The notes under the pieces: generated by a model
Seen by the model: only the letters and a program-made list of their open reading frames with translations
The model's database searches: none
What the model was told of the DNA's origin: nothing
From: Bacillota bacterium
GTDB lineage: Bacteria > Bacillota > Desulfotomaculia > Desulfotomaculales > Desulfohalotomaculaceae
Direction: 5' to 3'
DNA: 64,000 nucleotides
Assembly (NCBI GenBank): GCA_009711615.1
Contig: VENI01000006.1
Location: 62,001-126,000 of the forward strand
Position numbers and translations under genes: made by a program
Shown: piece by piece, positions 10,631 to 18,895 of the stretch
How positions within the stretch are numbered: position 1 is the first letter of the stretch
How the letters are laid out: the number at the start of each line of letters is the position of its first letter

Positions 10631-10722
10631 TTCATAAATTAAAATAGGAGCAGATAGGGATATATTTATATTTAAAACCCTGACTCCTGAATACTTATGA
10701 CTTTACAAAGTGAGGTAACCTA
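10631..10722. other. Gap between carB and argF
   Basis: AT-rich. It carries an inverted copy of the heptamer repeat (CTGACTCCTGA near 10679-10689) and the GTGAGG ribosome binding site of argF. No convincing promoter or terminator is seen. Confidence 0.4.
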
Positions 10723-11667
10723 ATGCTTACATTACATGATAGATTTAAAGGTCGTGACTTTTTGACACTGGCCGATTACAATAGTGATGAAATTCAAACC
10801 ATATTAACCAATGCAATGAATTTAAAGCAAAAACAAAAATGCAACACCCCAACACCGTACCTTCAAGGTAAAACCCTAGGGATGATTTTTCAAAAATCAT
10901 CAACCAGAACCAGGGTCTCCTTTGAAGTTGGAATGTATCAATTGGGTGGACAGGGTTTGTTTTTATCCAATAATGACATTCAGTTGGGTAGAGGGGAAAC
11001 GGTGGCCGATACCGCCCGGGTGTTGTCCCGGTTTGTGGATGGCATTATGATTCGGACCTTTGAACAAAGTGATGTAGAAGAATTGGCGGAACATGCTGAT
11101 ATACCAGTAATAAATGGATTAACCGACCTCACCCACCCCTGCCAGATACTTGCAGATTTGCTGACCATTGAAGAGTACAAAGGTAAATTGGCGGGATTAA
11201 AACTGGCTTACGTGGGAGACGGTAACAACATTGCCCACTCACTACTGCTGGGTTGTACTAAAGTAGGCATGCATGTGGCAGTGGCCTCACCAGCCAACTA
11301 CCAACCCAAAGATATGATTGTGCAAGTGGCTAAGGAAGCAGGGAAGGAAAGTGGAGGCCAGGTGGAGATTCTTACCGACCCGGTGGCGGCAGTAGCAAAT
11401 GCCGATGTAGTGGTAACCGATGTGTGGGCCAGTATGGGCCAAGAACAAGAAGCACAGCAACGCCTAAAGGTATTTAAGGACTATCAAGTAAACAGCCAAC
11501 TGGTGTCCCATGCTAAACCAGACTACATATTCCTGCACTGTCTACCCGCCCACCGCGGGGAGGAAGTAACAGCTGAAATAATAGACGGACCCCACTCGGC
11601 AGTTTGGGACGAAGCAGAAAACCGCCTTCATGCCCAAAAAGCAGTAATGGCTCTTTTGATGGGCTGA
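10723..11667 (+). CDS. argF: Ornithine carbamoyltransferase
   Basis: 314 residues. Joins carbamoyl phosphate and ornithine to citrulline. The carbamoyl-phosphate motif SSTRTR (near residue 55), the HPCQ motif (LTHPCQILADL near 132) and the HCLPAHRGEEV motif near 270 that binds ornithine are intact, which separates it from aspartate carbamoyltransferase. An ATG with GTGAGG upstream gives the standard length. It follows carB, the source of its substrate. Confidence 0.95.
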   Translation: MLTLHDRFKGRDFLTLADYNSDEIQTILTNAMNLKQKQKCNTPTPYLQGKTLGMIFQKSSTRTRVSFEVGMYQLGGQGLFLSNNDIQLGRGETVADTARVLSRFVDGIMIRTFEQSDVEELAEHADIPVINGLTDLTHPCQILADLLTIEEYKGKLAGLKLAYVGDGNNIAHSLLLGCTKVGMHVAVASPANYQPKDMIVQVAKEAGKESGGQVEILTDPVAAVANADVVVTDVWASMGQEQEAQQRLKVFKDYQVNSQLVSHAKPDYIFLHCLPAHRGEEVTAEIIDGPHSAVWDEAENRLHAQKAVMALLMG

Positions 11668-11668
11668 G

Positions 11669-11707
11669 TTCAGGAGTCAGAAGTCAGGAGTCAGGAGTCA
11701 GAATGAG
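11669..11707. repeat. Heptamer repeat array after argF
   Basis: Starts 1 base after the argF stop: several copies of CAGGAGT/CAGAAGT in a row (AGGAGTCAGAAGTCAGGAGT, then again). Confidence 0.65.
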
Positions 11708-11744
11708 ATATAATATCAGCCAAGGTATTTACCGTAGAAAACGG

Positions 11745-11905
11745 TAGCCGGCCCATTCAAAGAACGACGCAGCCGGAGGAAAAGCGCCGAGTATGTTTGA
11801 GCGACAGCGAGATTCGCAGGCGCCCGGAGGCTAAGGAGTTCGTACACTTATATGTGCCGGCGTGTTTTCGGAGCGTAAATTCCTTGGCGGTGTTCAACAA
11901 AAATC
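11745..11905 (+). other. GC-rich structured intergenic element upstream of argG
   Basis: In the 330-base gap before argG a GC-rich block stands out from AT-rich flanks. CTAAGGAGTT (11831-11840) can pair over 10 positions with a segment of AAATTCCTTGG near 11877-11887, two of the pairs being G-U. Between them TACACTTATATGTGCCGG gives a smaller hairpin. It resembles a dispersed structured repeat or RNA element. It has no reading frame. Strand is uncertain. Confidence 0.4.
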
Positions 11906-11941
11906 TTTTAGCAAGATGTAGGAATTTAGCCTTTTTTGTAG

Positions 11942-11975
11942 TATAATTTATACTTGTTGTGAATTTTTATTAACT
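11942..11975 (+). promoter_or_regulatory. argG promoter -10 and ArgR box
   Basis: TATAAT at 11942-11947 (no good -35 recognised). TGTGAATTTTTATTAACT at 11958-11975 fits WNTGAATWWWWATTCANW with a single mismatch at defined positions and lies at about +1 to +20, a repression position. It indicates that argG-argH have their own ArgR-controlled promoter. Confidence 0.7.
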
Positions 11976-11997
11976 CTTAGGTAGGGGAGAGAGAAAA

Positions 11998-13200
11998 ATG
12001 GAAAAAGTGGTATTGGCTTACTCAGGAGGCCTTGACACCTCTATAATTATTAGTTGGTTAAAAGAAACATACGGTTATGAAGTTATTGCCGTGACTGCTG
12101 ACTTGGGACAAGGAGAAGAACTGGACCCGGTGGAAGAAAAGGCAAAACAAAGTGGTGCCAGTAAAGTTTATATAGAGGATTTAAAAGAGGAATTTGTAAC
12201 AGATTATATTTACCCAACCTTAAAGGCCGGGGCTGTGTACGAAAGCAAATACTTATTGGGAACATCAATGGCCAGGCCGCTTATTTCCAAAAAACTGGTG
12301 GAAATTGCCGAAAAAGAGGGTGCAGTGGCCATTGCCCATGGTGCCACCGGCAAAGGAAACGACCAGGTTCGCTTTGAACTGGGTATAAAAGCATTAAACC
12401 CTAACTTGAAAATAATTGCCCCTTGGCGGGAATGGGACATTCGCTCCCGGGAAGATGCCATCGACTATGCTGAGTCCCGCGGCATTCCGGTACCCGTTAC
12501 CAAAAAGAGTATTTACAGCCGGGATCGTAACATGTGGCACATCAGCCATGAGGGTGGCGATTTGGAAGACCCCTGGAACGCTGCTTCAGATGAAATGCTA
12601 ATGCTTACTGTACCGCCGGAAAAAGCACCAGACCAACCAACTTATATTGAGTTGGAGTTTGACAAGGGAATTCCGGTTAAACTAAATGGTGAAGTCTTAG
12701 ACCCAGTAACCATGTTGGAGAAACTTAACGATATCGGTGGTGCTAACGGTATTGGTGTAATAGATATGGTGGAAAACCGTCTGGTAGGCATGAAATCCCG
12801 TGGTGTGTATGAAACTCCTGGTGGCACTATTTTAGTTGCTGCCCACAGGGAACTGGAACTGCTAACAATGGATCGGGCAACAATGCACCACAAGGAACTG
12901 AATGCCCTTAAGTATGCAGAACTGGTTTATGACGGTCTGTGGTTTACTCCACTTAGAGAAGCACTGGATGCCTTTATTGATGTAACCCAGCAAAATGTAA
13001 CCGGTAAGGTTAAGATGAAGTTGTACAAGGGTAACATTACACCAGCCGGTGCCCAGTCACCTTATTCACTTTATAACGAAGACTTCTCCACCTTCGGAGA
13101 AGATGAAGTATACAATCAGGCTGATGCAGAAGGTTTCATAAACCTGTTTGGCCTACCGCTTACTGTAAAGGCATTAATGGAGAAGAAAAACAGGAGTTAG
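11998..13200 (+). CDS. argG: Argininosuccinate synthase
   Basis: 400 residues. Condenses citrulline with aspartate using ATP. The N-terminal PP-loop AYSGGLDTS is at residues 7-15, and the family segments [14 protein letters not shown] (near 118) and [11 protein letters not shown] (near 184) are intact. The start follows GTAGGGGAGAGAG. The final codons (Arg-Ser-stop) lie inside the heptamer repeat AGGAGTTAG, just like leuA in this window. Confidence 0.95.
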   Translation: MEKVVLAYSGGLDTSIIISWLKETYGYEVIAVTADLGQGEELDPVEEKAKQSGASKVYIEDLKEEFVTDYIYPTLKAGAVYESKYLLGTSMARPLISKKLVEIAEKEGAVAIAHGATGKGNDQVRFELGIKALNPNLKIIAPWREWDIRSREDAIDYAESRGIPVPVTKKSIYSRDRNMWHISHEGGDLEDPWNAASDEMLMLTVPPEKAPDQPTYIELEFDKGIPVKLNGEVLDPVTMLEKLNDIGGANGIGVIDMVENRLVGMKSRGVYETPGGTILVAAHRELELLTMDRATMHHKELNALKYAELVYDGLWFTPLREALDAFIDVTQQNVTGKVKMKLYKGNITPAGAQSPYSLYNEDFSTFGEDEVYNQADAEGFINLFGLPLTVKALMEKKNRS

Positions 13201-13246
13201 GAGATATAAAATCAGGAGACAGTAGTCAGGAGTCAGAATAAAAACC
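13190..13246. repeat. Heptamer repeat cluster overlapping the argG stop
   Basis: AGGAGTTAGGAG overlaps the stop codon, followed by CAGGAGACAGTAGTCAGGAG and CAGAATAAAA. Same family as after argC, argF and leuA. Confidence 0.6.
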
Positions 13247-13274
13247 TTAAAAGAATAAAAATCTATAAATAATA

Positions 13275-13300
13275 TAAGGGCTTGATTAATCAAGCCCTTA
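13275..13300. other. Perfect 26-bp palindrome before argH
   Basis: TAAGGGCTTGATT is followed directly by its exact complement, with no loop. It may form an RNA hairpin in the argG-argH gap. Only a weak T stretch follows, so termination would be partial at best; a DNA operator is the alternative. Confidence 0.6.
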
Positions 13301-13327
13301 AGTTATATGGAAGTGAGGTAAAGCATA

Positions 13328-14695
13328 ATGAAGCTTTGGGGTGGTCGGTTTCAGAAAAGTACTGACCAATTGATGGAAGATTTTCATTCCTCCATTTCCT
13401 TTGACCAGCGACTGTATAAATACGATATCACAGGCAGTGTTGCCCATGCCAAAATGCTGGCCAAGGTGGGAGTAATATCAGTGCAGGATGCAGAGAAAAT
13501 AGTGGCTGGTTTAAAAGAAATACTTGCAGACATAGAGGCAGGTAAAGTGGAATTTGATGTGGCCGCTGAAGATATACATATGAACATAGAACAACTGCTT
13601 ATTCAACGCATTGGTGATGTGGGGAAAAAACTGCACACCGCCCGGAGCCGGAATGATCAGGTGGCCCTTGATATCCGCATGTTTATGAAGGATGAAATAA
13701 ATCAAGTGGCTGAACTTTTAAAAGAGTTACACAACACACTCTTGGATGTGGCAGAACAAAACAAGGAAACAGTAATGCCTGGCTACACCCATTTACAGCG
13801 GGCCCAGCCGGTTACTTTAGCCCATCACCTGCTGGCATACGTGCAGATGTTTGAACGGGATAGCGATAGGTTAAAGGACTGTTACAAACGCACCGATGTA
13901 ATGCCACTTGGTTCAGGGGCCCTGGCAGGAACAACCTTTCCGCTGGACAGGAAATTTGTGGCAAGTGAGCTGGGTTTTAGCAAGGTAAGCGAAAACTCCA
14001 TGGATGCAGTCAGTGACCGGGACTTTGCAGTGGAATTTTGTGCTGCGGCCTCAATGATAATGATGCATTTAAGTCGTTTCTGCGAAGAAATTATTCTTTG
14101 GTCCTCAGCGGAATTTAATTTTATAGAGTTGGACGATTCCTACAGTACCGGTTCCAGCATTATGCCCCAAAAGAAAAACCCCGACCCGGCAGAACTGATT
14201 AGAGGAAAAACTGGTAGGGTATATGGAGACCTAACAGCATTGTTAACTGTACTAAAAGGCTTACCCATGGCATACAACAAAGACATGCAGGAAGACAAGG
14301 AAGCACTTTTTGATGCAGTGGATACAGTGAAAAAATGCTTGATGGTATTCCGACCAATGGTGGCCAGCATGAAAGTGAAAAAAGAGAGTATGGCCAGTGC
14401 GGCCCGAGGCGGCTTTACCAATGCCACCGACCTGGCAGACTATTTGGTACAAAAAGACATCCCCTTCCGTCAAGCCCATGAAATAGTAGGAAAGGCAGTA
14501 CTATACTGCATCCAGCAGGGCAAAACATTGGAGGAAATGTCACTGGAAGAATATAAAGAGTTGAACAGCAGCATTGAAGAAGACGTATATAAAGCCATTA
14601 GTGTAGAACAGTGTGTCAATGCTCGTAAAGTAGAGGGTGCTCCTGCTCCTGAAGCAGTACAGCAGGCTATTGAAGCAGCCCGTAAAAAACAATAA
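13328..14695 (+). CDS. argH: Argininosuccinate lyase
   Basis: 455 residues, fumarase/aspartase superfamily. Splits argininosuccinate into arginine and fumarate. The superfamily signature GSSIMPQKKNPD is near residue 278, and the TARSRNDQ motif near 103 is typical of ArgH. The ATG follows GAAGTGAGG. Last gene of the arginine cluster; a terminator follows at once. Confidence 0.95.
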   Translation: MKLWGGRFQKSTDQLMEDFHSSISFDQRLYKYDITGSVAHAKMLAKVGVISVQDAEKIVAGLKEILADIEAGKVEFDVAAEDIHMNIEQLLIQRIGDVGKKLHTARSRNDQVALDIRMFMKDEINQVAELLKELHNTLLDVAEQNKETVMPGYTHLQRAQPVTLAHHLLAYVQMFERDSDRLKDCYKRTDVMPLGSGALAGTTFPLDRKFVASELGFSKVSENSMDAVSDRDFAVEFCAAASMIMMHLSRFCEEIILWSSAEFNFIELDDSYSTGSSIMPQKKNPDPAELIRGKTGRVYGDLTALLTVLKGLPMAYNKDMQEDKEALFDAVDTVKKCLMVFRPMVASMKVKKESMASAARGGFTNATDLADYLVQKDIPFRQAHEIVGKAVLYCIQQGKTLEEMSLEEYKELNSSIEEDVYKAISVEQCVNARKVEGAPAPEAVQQAIEAARKKQ

Positions 14696-14706
14696 TAATA
14701 AGTAAA

Positions 14707-14746
14707 AGGCGCGTGGATCGGAATAAATGATCTCACGCGCCTCTTT
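14707..14746. terminator. Terminator between argH and the convergent ABC operon
   Basis: AGGCGCGT ... ACGCGCCT stem with an inner GATC/GATC pairing, followed on the + strand by CTTTAATATT. It separates two convergent units and may act both ways. Confidence 0.75.
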
Positions 14747-14768
14747 AATATTCGTATTGGAATATCGA

Positions 14769-15758
14769 TTATTCAATCACCTGTGCTGCTTTATCAATTA
14801 TCTCCTGGGGTACCTCTACGCCCATGGCTTGAGCAGCTTTTAAGTTAACCACAATGTCAGATCCTTCTTGGCTTTGAATAGGCATTTCCGTAGGTGCTTT
14901 ACCATCAATTATTTCAAGTGCCATCTCACCGGTGGTGCGGCCTAACTCGTAATAATTGATACCAATGGTTGCCAAAGCACCATTTTCCACCGAGTTACTT
15001 TCACCGGCCACTACTGGTATTTGGTTTTCTTCAGCAACCTTTAGCACAGCTGGCAGGGAAGAGATAACCATGTTATCTGTGGGTAAATAAATGGCATCTA
15101 CTTTACCAACTAGAGATTGAGCAGCTTGCATTACCTCACTGCTGGCAGTTATAGTTACTTTAACCAATTCTAATCCAAGTTCCGGGGCTGCTTTATCAGC
15201 CATATCAACCTGTACCTGGGAATTAATTTCGCTGGAGTTATAAATAATACCCACTTTTTCCACATCACCAACAATGTCTTGGATTAAAGCTAATTGATCT
15301 TTAACCGGGTTCATGTCGGTGGTTCCGGTTACGTTGGTGCCTGGTTTTTCCAAACTGTCCACCAGTTTAGCACTTACCGGGTCGGTAACTGCGGTAATTA
15401 AGATAGGAATTTCACTGGTCTCGTTTGCCATGGTCATTGCCGATGGAGTGGCAATGGCCAGTACCAAGTCACTTTCATCCTGTACCAACTTACGGGCGAT
15501 GGTTTGCAAATTGCCTTGGTCGTTTTGAGCATTTTGATAATCCACAACCAATTTTTCACCATCTGCGTAACCGTTTTCTTCTAGTACATCCAGAAAACCT
15601 TCACGGGCTGCATCCAATGCCGGGTGCTCAACAATTTGAATAATACCCAGATTTACTTGATCCGCCCCCTGGGTGTCAGCTGACTCCTCGCCGCCTCCGC
15701 AACCAGCCAAGCCCACAACCAACGTCAGAGCCATCAGAGCTACTAATATCCTTTTCAT
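14769..15758 (-). CDS. ABC transporter substrate-binding lipoprotein
   Basis: 329 residues, ABC_sub_bind family (TrpX-like). The N-terminus is a lipoprotein signal: a hydrophobic stretch ending in LAGC with the lipidated cysteine at 20. The body alternates short beta segments and helices as in periplasmic-binding-protein type 1 folds (NLGIIQIVEHPALDAAREG; GTTDMNPVKDQL). Last gene of a three-gene - strand operon whose permease and ATPase are encoded just upstream. The family includes importers for tryptophan, tyrosine and other small molecules; the substrate here cannot be told from sequence. AGGAGG-like site (CAGGAGG) before the ATG. Confidence 0.85.
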   Translation of the reverse strand: MKRILVALMALTLVVGLAGCGGGEESADTQGADQVNLGIIQIVEHPALDAAREGFLDVLEENGYADGEKLVVDYQNAQNDQGNLQTIARKLVQDESDLVLAIATPSAMTMANETSEIPILITAVTDPVSAKLVDSLEKPGTNVTGTTDMNPVKDQLALIQDIVGDVEKVGIIYNSSEINSQVQVDMADKAAPELGLELVKVTITASSEVMQAAQSLVGKVDAIYLPTDNMVISSLPAVLKVAEENQIPVVAGESNSVENGALATIGINYYELGRTTGEMALEIIDGKAPTEMPIQSQEGSDIVVNLKAAQAMGVEVPQEIIDKAAQVIE

Positions 15759-15777
15759 TTTCTAACCTCCTGGTTAT

Positions 15778-16584
15778 TTAATTGGCCAACAACATTCTAT
15801 CATTGGCCATTTCCCGACCGCTGGCTTTTCTAAACATCTCAAGCAGGTCTGGAATAGTGGTATTCTCACGCTTGCTGCCGCTAATGTCCAAGATAATATT
15901 TCCGTCATGCATCATTATGGTTCGATTACCGATGCGCAGGGCATCTTCCATATTGTGAGTGACCATCAGCGTAGTTAAGTTATTGTTTGCAATAATTTTT
16001 TCGGTAAGGTCCAACACCTTTTGCCCGGTGTTGGGGTCCAATGCTGCAGTGTGTTCATCCAACAGCAGCAGTTTCGGAGTTACCAGTGTGGCCATTAATA
16101 AGGTTAAAGCCTGACGCTGGCCACCGGATAATAAACCAACCCTGGTGGTGAGCCGATTTTCCAAACCTAACCCCAGAAGGCTTAGCTTTTCCCGGAAGAA
16201 ATCCCGGTCATTTCTTTTAATACCCCGGAGCAACTTGCGTTTGCCACCGCGTTTTAAGGCCATGGCCAGGTTTTCTTCAATGGACATTGAGGCAGCGGTG
16301 CCCATCATTGGGTCTTGAAACACTCTACCGATGTAAGATGCCCTTACATGCTCTGGAAACATTTCAATCCGCTGGCCGTCTATGGATATTTTACCTTCAT
16401 CCGGTGGGAAAACCCCGGCAACCATGTTCAGTAGCGTGGATTTACCAGCGCCGTTTCCGCCAATTACCGTAACTACGTCGCCCGGTTCCAGCTCCAGTGA
16501 AACACCAGACAATGCCAGCCGTTCATTGACACTGCCGGGATTAAAGGTTTTACTAAGGTCTACCACTGATAGCACTCTCACCAC
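15778..16584 (-). CDS. ABC transporter ATP-binding protein
   Basis: 268 residues. Walker A GGNGAGKST near residue 42, signature LLSGGQRQAL near 153, Walker B LLLLDEHTAALDP near 176 and the switch histidine in VTHNMEDAL. The glutamate/histidine pattern DEHTAALD is that of the branch which works with TrpX-type binding proteins. The GTG start lies 32 bases inside the end of the permease gene, with GGAGAG upstream, so the two are translationally coupled. Confidence 0.9.
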   Translation of the reverse strand: MVRVLSVVDLSKTFNPGSVNERLALSGVSLELEPGDVVTVIGGNGAGKSTLLNMVAGVFPPDEGKISIDGQRIEMFPEHVRASYIGRVFQDPMMGTAASMSIEENLAMALKRGGKRKLLRGIKRNDRDFFREKLSLLGLGLENRLTTRVGLLSGGQRQALTLLMATLVTPKLLLLDEHTAALDPNTGQKVLDLTEKIIANNNLTTLMVTHNMEDALRIGNRTIMMHDGNIILDISGSKRENTTIPDLLEMFRKASGREMANDRMLLAN

Positions 16585-17476
16585 TCTCCTTTCCCCGGGC
16601 TTGTCGAGCCGAAAATTTTTCTTTAATGATTGGTGAAGACATGGCCAGTATTACCAGCGCTGCGGTAAACAATTTCAAGTCAGTGGTGGGTAGACCCATA
16701 CGCATTACCAGTGCTATAACTGCCCGATAAACAATAGAGCCAATAACCACGGCAATTAGCGTCCGCAGTAGGGTTTTAGTGCCAAATAAAACCTCACCCA
16801 CAATAACTGAAGCCAAACCAACTACAATCATGCCGATACCCATGCCAACATCACTGAAGCTTTGGTACTGGGCCACCAGAGCGCCAGACAGTGCCACCAG
16901 TCCGTTACCCAGTGCCAGCCCCATAATTTTAGAGGTGTTAGTGTTGACACCCAGGCTTCTAATCATTTGTTCATTGTCACCGGTTGCCCTTAGGGCCAAA
17001 CCAATTTCTGTTTGTAAGAAGGTGTACAGTAAGTAACAGGTTAGAACTACTGCTGCCAAACCCAAAGTAACTACAGCCAGGTTGGCGGACACTCCTAGGT
17101 GAGTGACATCGGTATAAATTGTGTCCATACGCAGCAGTGACAGCATAGATTTACTGCCCATCACCCTTAAGTTTATAGAATAAAGGGCAATCATCATTAA
17201 AATACCAGACAGCAGGGGGGCGATTCTCAATTTGGTGTTTAAAAACCCGGTTACACAACCGGCCATCACTCCGCAAACCAGAGCTAAAGCCGTTCCCAGC
17301 CATGGGTCATAACCTTCGAAAATAAAGCGAGCGGCAACCGCTGCCCCTAAGGTGAAACTGCCGTCCACAGTTAAATCCGGGAAGTCCAGCACCCGAAAAG
17401 TAATGTAAACGCCCAGTACCATAACACCCCATAATAACCCTTGTTCCAGTACACCCAACCAAACACTCGCACTCAT
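16553..17476 (-). CDS. ABC transporter permease
   Basis: 307 residues with about eight hydrophobic spans; BPD_transp_2-type permease as in branched-chain amino acid and TrpXYZ-like importers. The segment FRVLDFPDLTVDGSFTLGAA near residue 28 is typical of this family. First gene of the operon permease-ATPase-binding protein. A long leader with promoter, repeats and terminator lies upstream. Confidence 0.85.
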   Translation of the reverse strand: MSASVWLGVLEQGLLWGVMVLGVYITFRVLDFPDLTVDGSFTLGAAVAARFIFEGYDPWLGTALALVCGVMAGCVTGFLNTKLRIAPLLSGILMMIALYSINLRVMGSKSMLSLLRMDTIYTDVTHLGVSANLAVVTLGLAAVVLTCYLLYTFLQTEIGLALRATGDNEQMIRSLGVNTNTSKIMGLALGNGLVALSGALVAQYQSFSDVGMGIGMIVVGLASVIVGEVLFGTKTLLRTLIAVVIGSIVYRAVIALVMRMGLPTTDLKLFTAALVILAMSSPIIKEKFSARQARGKESGESAISGRP

Positions 17477-17511
17477 GTCACATCATCCTATTCTGTTATA
17501 AGTATAAAAAA

Positions 17512-17702
17512 ATAAAACTCCCTTTCAGGCGGGAGTTTTGTGCGATAAGTGGCTAAATAATTAAAAAAGATACAGTTATCCCATACTGCCATAACTACCG
17601 TCCTAACCTGTATTCTACCGTTAATATTTAATTTTAAATTCTTGTACAAAGTACCCATTCTACCGTTGAATTTATGTTAATACACAGACTACTAACTGTC
17701 AA
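17512..17702 (-). promoter_or_regulatory. Promoter, repeated motifs and attenuator-like terminator before the ABC operon
   Basis: Read on the - strand: TTGACA (17702-17697), a 17-bp gap, TAACAT (17679-17674), then AACGGTAGAAT twice (17667-17657 and 17622-17612) and a diverged copy (GACGGTAGTTA, 17602-17592). A rho-independent terminator (AAAACTCCC/GGGAGTTTT, 17539-17514) with a T tract follows about 35 bases before the permease start. A terminator inside the leader means expression depends on read-through. No T-box signature (GGGTGGNACCGCG) is present. The repeat at the start site could instead be a protein operator. Confidence 0.6.
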
Positions 17703-17856
17703 GTAATTTAAACAATAACAAAACTAACTAATTTTTCCTATTATAACAGGTAAATTTTTGTTAATAAGGAAATATTAATATTGTATGAGTTCGGGTTAAA
17801 TTTGGATCTGGATCTTAAGCATTTTCTTATAAAAAGTTGTAAGAAAGGTGGATAAT
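17703..17856. other. Upstream region of the hydroxyacid dehydrogenase
   Basis: AT-rich divergent spacer. Only the AGAAAGGTGG ribosome binding site of the next gene is clear; a confident promoter for it is not seen. Confidence 0.3.
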
Positions 17857-18831
17857 ATGAAACCAAAAGTTTTCATTACTAGGAAAATTCCTGCCGAGGC
17901 ACTGGAGAAAATTAAAGAAGTTTGCGAAGTATCCATTTGGAATAATGAAGATGTACCCGTTCCCCGGGATGTGTTAGAGAAAGAAGTGGTTGAAGTGGAT
18001 GCTTTATACAGCATGCTTACCGATGCTGTAGACGAACAGTTAATGGAAAAAGCTAAGAATTTGAAAGTAGTAAGTAACATGGCGGTTGGTTTTAACAATA
18101 TAGATTTAAAAGTTGCCACCAAGAGGGGGATAAAAGTAACCAATACCCCCGGCGTTCTGTCAGAAACTACTGCCGATCTCACATTCACCTTAATGCTGGC
18201 CACTTCCCGTAGACTGTTAGAGGCTTCAGATTTCTTGCGCCAGGGTGAATGGAAAACCTGGTCACCAATGTTACTTACTGGCCAGGATGTTTACGGTGCC
18301 ACTCTAGGTATTATTGGTATGGGTAGAATTGGGGAGGCAGTGGCCCGCCGGGCCAAAGGCTTTGATATGAACATTCTTTACCACAACCGCAGCCGTAAGC
18401 CGGGAACAGAAGAAGAACTGGGCGCTCAATATACAGATATGGAGACTTTACTAAAAGAGTCAGATTTCATCTGCATCATGACCCCATATACCCCAGAAAC
18501 CCATGGCTTAATAGGGGAAAAAGAACTGCAACTGATGAAGAAAACAGCAATACTAATAAATACCGCCCGGGGCGGCATAGTAAACGAAGATGCCCTTTAT
18601 AAAGCACTAAAAAACGAAGATATATATGCTGCTGGTCTAGATGTTTTTGAAAACGAACCAATACCAACGGACCACCAACTACTGAAGTTACCAAACCTAG
18701 TGGCATTACCCCATATCGGCAGCGCCAGCATAAAAACCAGAACCACCATGGCTAATTTAGCCGTAGAAAACATGCTTCAAGCACTAAACGGCAAAGTACC
18801 ACCAAACCTAGTAAACACCGATGTGATGTAG
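17857..18831 (+). CDS. D-2-hydroxyacid dehydrogenase (glyoxylate/hydroxypyruvate reductase-like)
   Basis: About 324 residues. NAD(P)-binding loop GMGRIGEAVARRA near residue 150, catalytic arginine in NTARGGIVNE, glutamate in DVFENEP and histidine in LPHIGSAS, in the order of the D-isomer-specific dehydrogenases. The closest feel is glyoxylate/hydroxypyruvate reductase; a glycerate kinase is encoded further along at 42175-41039, which would suit such a role, but the genes are not linked. The frame is open from a GTG at 17848, inside the ribosome binding site; the ATG at 17857 is preferred. Confidence 0.85.
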   Translation: MKPKVFITRKIPAEALEKIKEVCEVSIWNNEDVPVPRDVLEKEVVEVDALYSMLTDAVDEQLMEKAKNLKVVSNMAVGFNNIDLKVATKRGIKVTNTPGVLSETTADLTFTLMLATSRRLLEASDFLRQGEWKTWSPMLLTGQDVYGATLGIIGMGRIGEAVARRAKGFDMNILYHNRSRKPGTEEELGAQYTDMETLLKESDFICIMTPYTPETHGLIGEKELQLMKKTAILINTARGGIVNEDALYKALKNEDIYAAGLDVFENEPIPTDHQLLKLPNLVALPHIGSASIKTRTTMANLAVENMLQALNGKVPPNLVNTDVM

Positions 18832-18836
18832 GAGAC

Positions 18837-18861
18837 AAGGGGACGTTTCGAGTGTCCCCTT
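18837..18861. terminator. Hairpin between convergent genes
   Basis: AAGGGGAC, 9-base loop, GTCCCCTT. Followed by a weakly T-rich stretch (18880-18890). Lies between two convergent genes. Confidence 0.5.
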
Positions 18862-18895
18862 TGTTCCTGTACCCTTTATTTTTCATTCCGGTCAA

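Noticed and set aside
17512..17702. T-box upstream of the ABC importer
   Set aside because: The GGGTGGNACCGCG-type sequence is absent on the - strand; only promoter, repeats and terminator are seen.
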